DNA of 6,794 nt from Rhodoferax sp. (GTDB lineage: Bacteria; Pseudomonadota; Gammaproteobacteria; Burkholderiales; Burkholderiaceae_C). Made by a program: the position numbers and the translations under genes. The notes below the pieces were generated by a model. It was not told where the DNA came from. It made no database searches and saw nothing but the letters and a program-made list of their open reading frames with translations. The DNA is taken from contig JAIPDA010000132.1 of NCBI GenBank assembly GCA_021737905.1, positions 1 to 6,794 of the forward strand. Reading direction: 5' to 3'. Within the stretch, counting starts at the first letter, position 1. Every line of letters begins with the position of its first letter. Positions 6,460 to 6,794 of this stretch are shown here, in pieces.

Positions 6460-6794
6460 AGCACGCAGTCAACAACATTCACTTCATCGGTCTGGGTGGC
6501 TCCGGCATGTCCGGCATCGCCGAGGTACTGCACAACCTGGGCTACGTGATCTCCGGCTCTGATCTGGCTGACAGCGCCACCTTGCGGCGTCTGGCGGATC
6601 TGGGTATCAAGACCTTTGTGGGTCATGCCGCGGCCAACCTGGCCAGCGTGGACGCCGTGGTGACATCGACCGCTGTACGTGCTGACAACCCTGAAGTGCT
6701 GGCCGCCCGCAGCAAAGGCATCCCCGTGGTGCCGCGTGCGCTCATGCTGGCCGAGCTGATGCGGCTCAAGCGCGGCATTGCAATCGCCGGCACA
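6456..6794 (+). CDS. murC: MurC, UDP-MurNAc--L-alanine ligase (3' end outside window)
   Basis: Cytoplasmic Mur ligase that adds L-Ala to UDP-MurNAc, the first amino-acid step of the stem peptide. Only the first 113 codons are in the window; E. coli MurC has 491 residues. Visible is the N-terminal UDP-MurNAc-binding Rossmann-like domain: NNIHFIGLGGSGMSGIAEVL (6-25) with its glycine-rich loop, then ISGSDL (33-38), VVTSTAV (68-74) and VVPRALMLAEL (92-102). The window stops at AIAGT, the first residues of the expected ATP loop (GTHGKTT in the family). The start is GTG at 6456, which forms a GTGA overlap with the murG stop and has a GAGGAG site 8 bases upstream. No in-frame ATG is found before codon 18, which lies inside the glycine-rich loop, so the GTG is well supported. 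The glycine loop reads GLGGSGMSG rather than the commoner GIGGAGMSG, a mild variation. Confidence 0.95.
   Translation, partial: MKHAVNNIHFIGLGGSGMSGIAEVLHNLGYVISGSDLADSATLRRLADLGIKTFVGHAAANLASVDAVVTSTAVRADNPEVLAARSKGIPVVPRALMLAELMRLKRGIAIAGT

Noticed and set aside
1..6794. Search for a mobile element, defence system, RNA gene, CRISPR array or undescribed operon
   Set aside because: All of the window is covered by six overlapping, well-recognised dcw genes. No repeats, integrase, transposase or foreign block was seen, so there is no room for a separate system here.

Overview
The window is a single uninterrupted block of the division and cell wall (dcw) cluster, all on the + strand, in the order murF (5' end missing), mraY, murD, ftsW, murG, murC (3' end missing). 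The DNA is GC-rich, around 60-65% in lines counted by hand. Gene order and protein character (a MurF with an NNAQREH motif, a roughly 390-residue MraY, a much enlarged MurD) point to a betaproteobacterium in the Burkholderiales, most likely a Comamonadaceae relative such as Rhodoferax or Polaromonas. The genus is a guess from general familiarity with these proteins.

Layout: murF runs off the left edge and ends at 1261. mraY is 1255-2433, murD 2430-4136, ftsW 4133-5377, murG 5377-6459, and murC starts at 6456 and runs off the right edge just inside its ATP-binding loop. Every junction overlaps, by 7, 4, 4, 1 and 4 bases. There is therefore no intergenic DNA, and no internal promoter or terminator was recognised. 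Four of the five internal starts have a clear Shine-Dalgarno sequence inside the preceding gene. murD has none and probably depends on translational coupling to mraY.

The genes cover the late cytoplasmic, membrane and polymerisation steps of peptidoglycan synthesis. MurC and MurD add L-Ala and D-Glu to UDP-MurNAc, and MurF adds D-Ala-D-Ala. MraY moves the pentapeptide precursor to undecaprenyl phosphate to give lipid I, MurG adds GlcNAc to give lipid II, and FtsW is the SEDS polymerase that uses lipid II at the septum.

No mobile element, RNA gene, CRISPR array or undescribed system was found. The points worth a second look lie inside the known enzymes. MurF has Asn where E. coli MurF has the carbamylated lysine. 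MurD has an acidic, proline-rich linker of about 65 residues with no basic residue, plus a second expansion. MraY has a lengthened periplasmic loop encoded by a locally AT-rich stretch.
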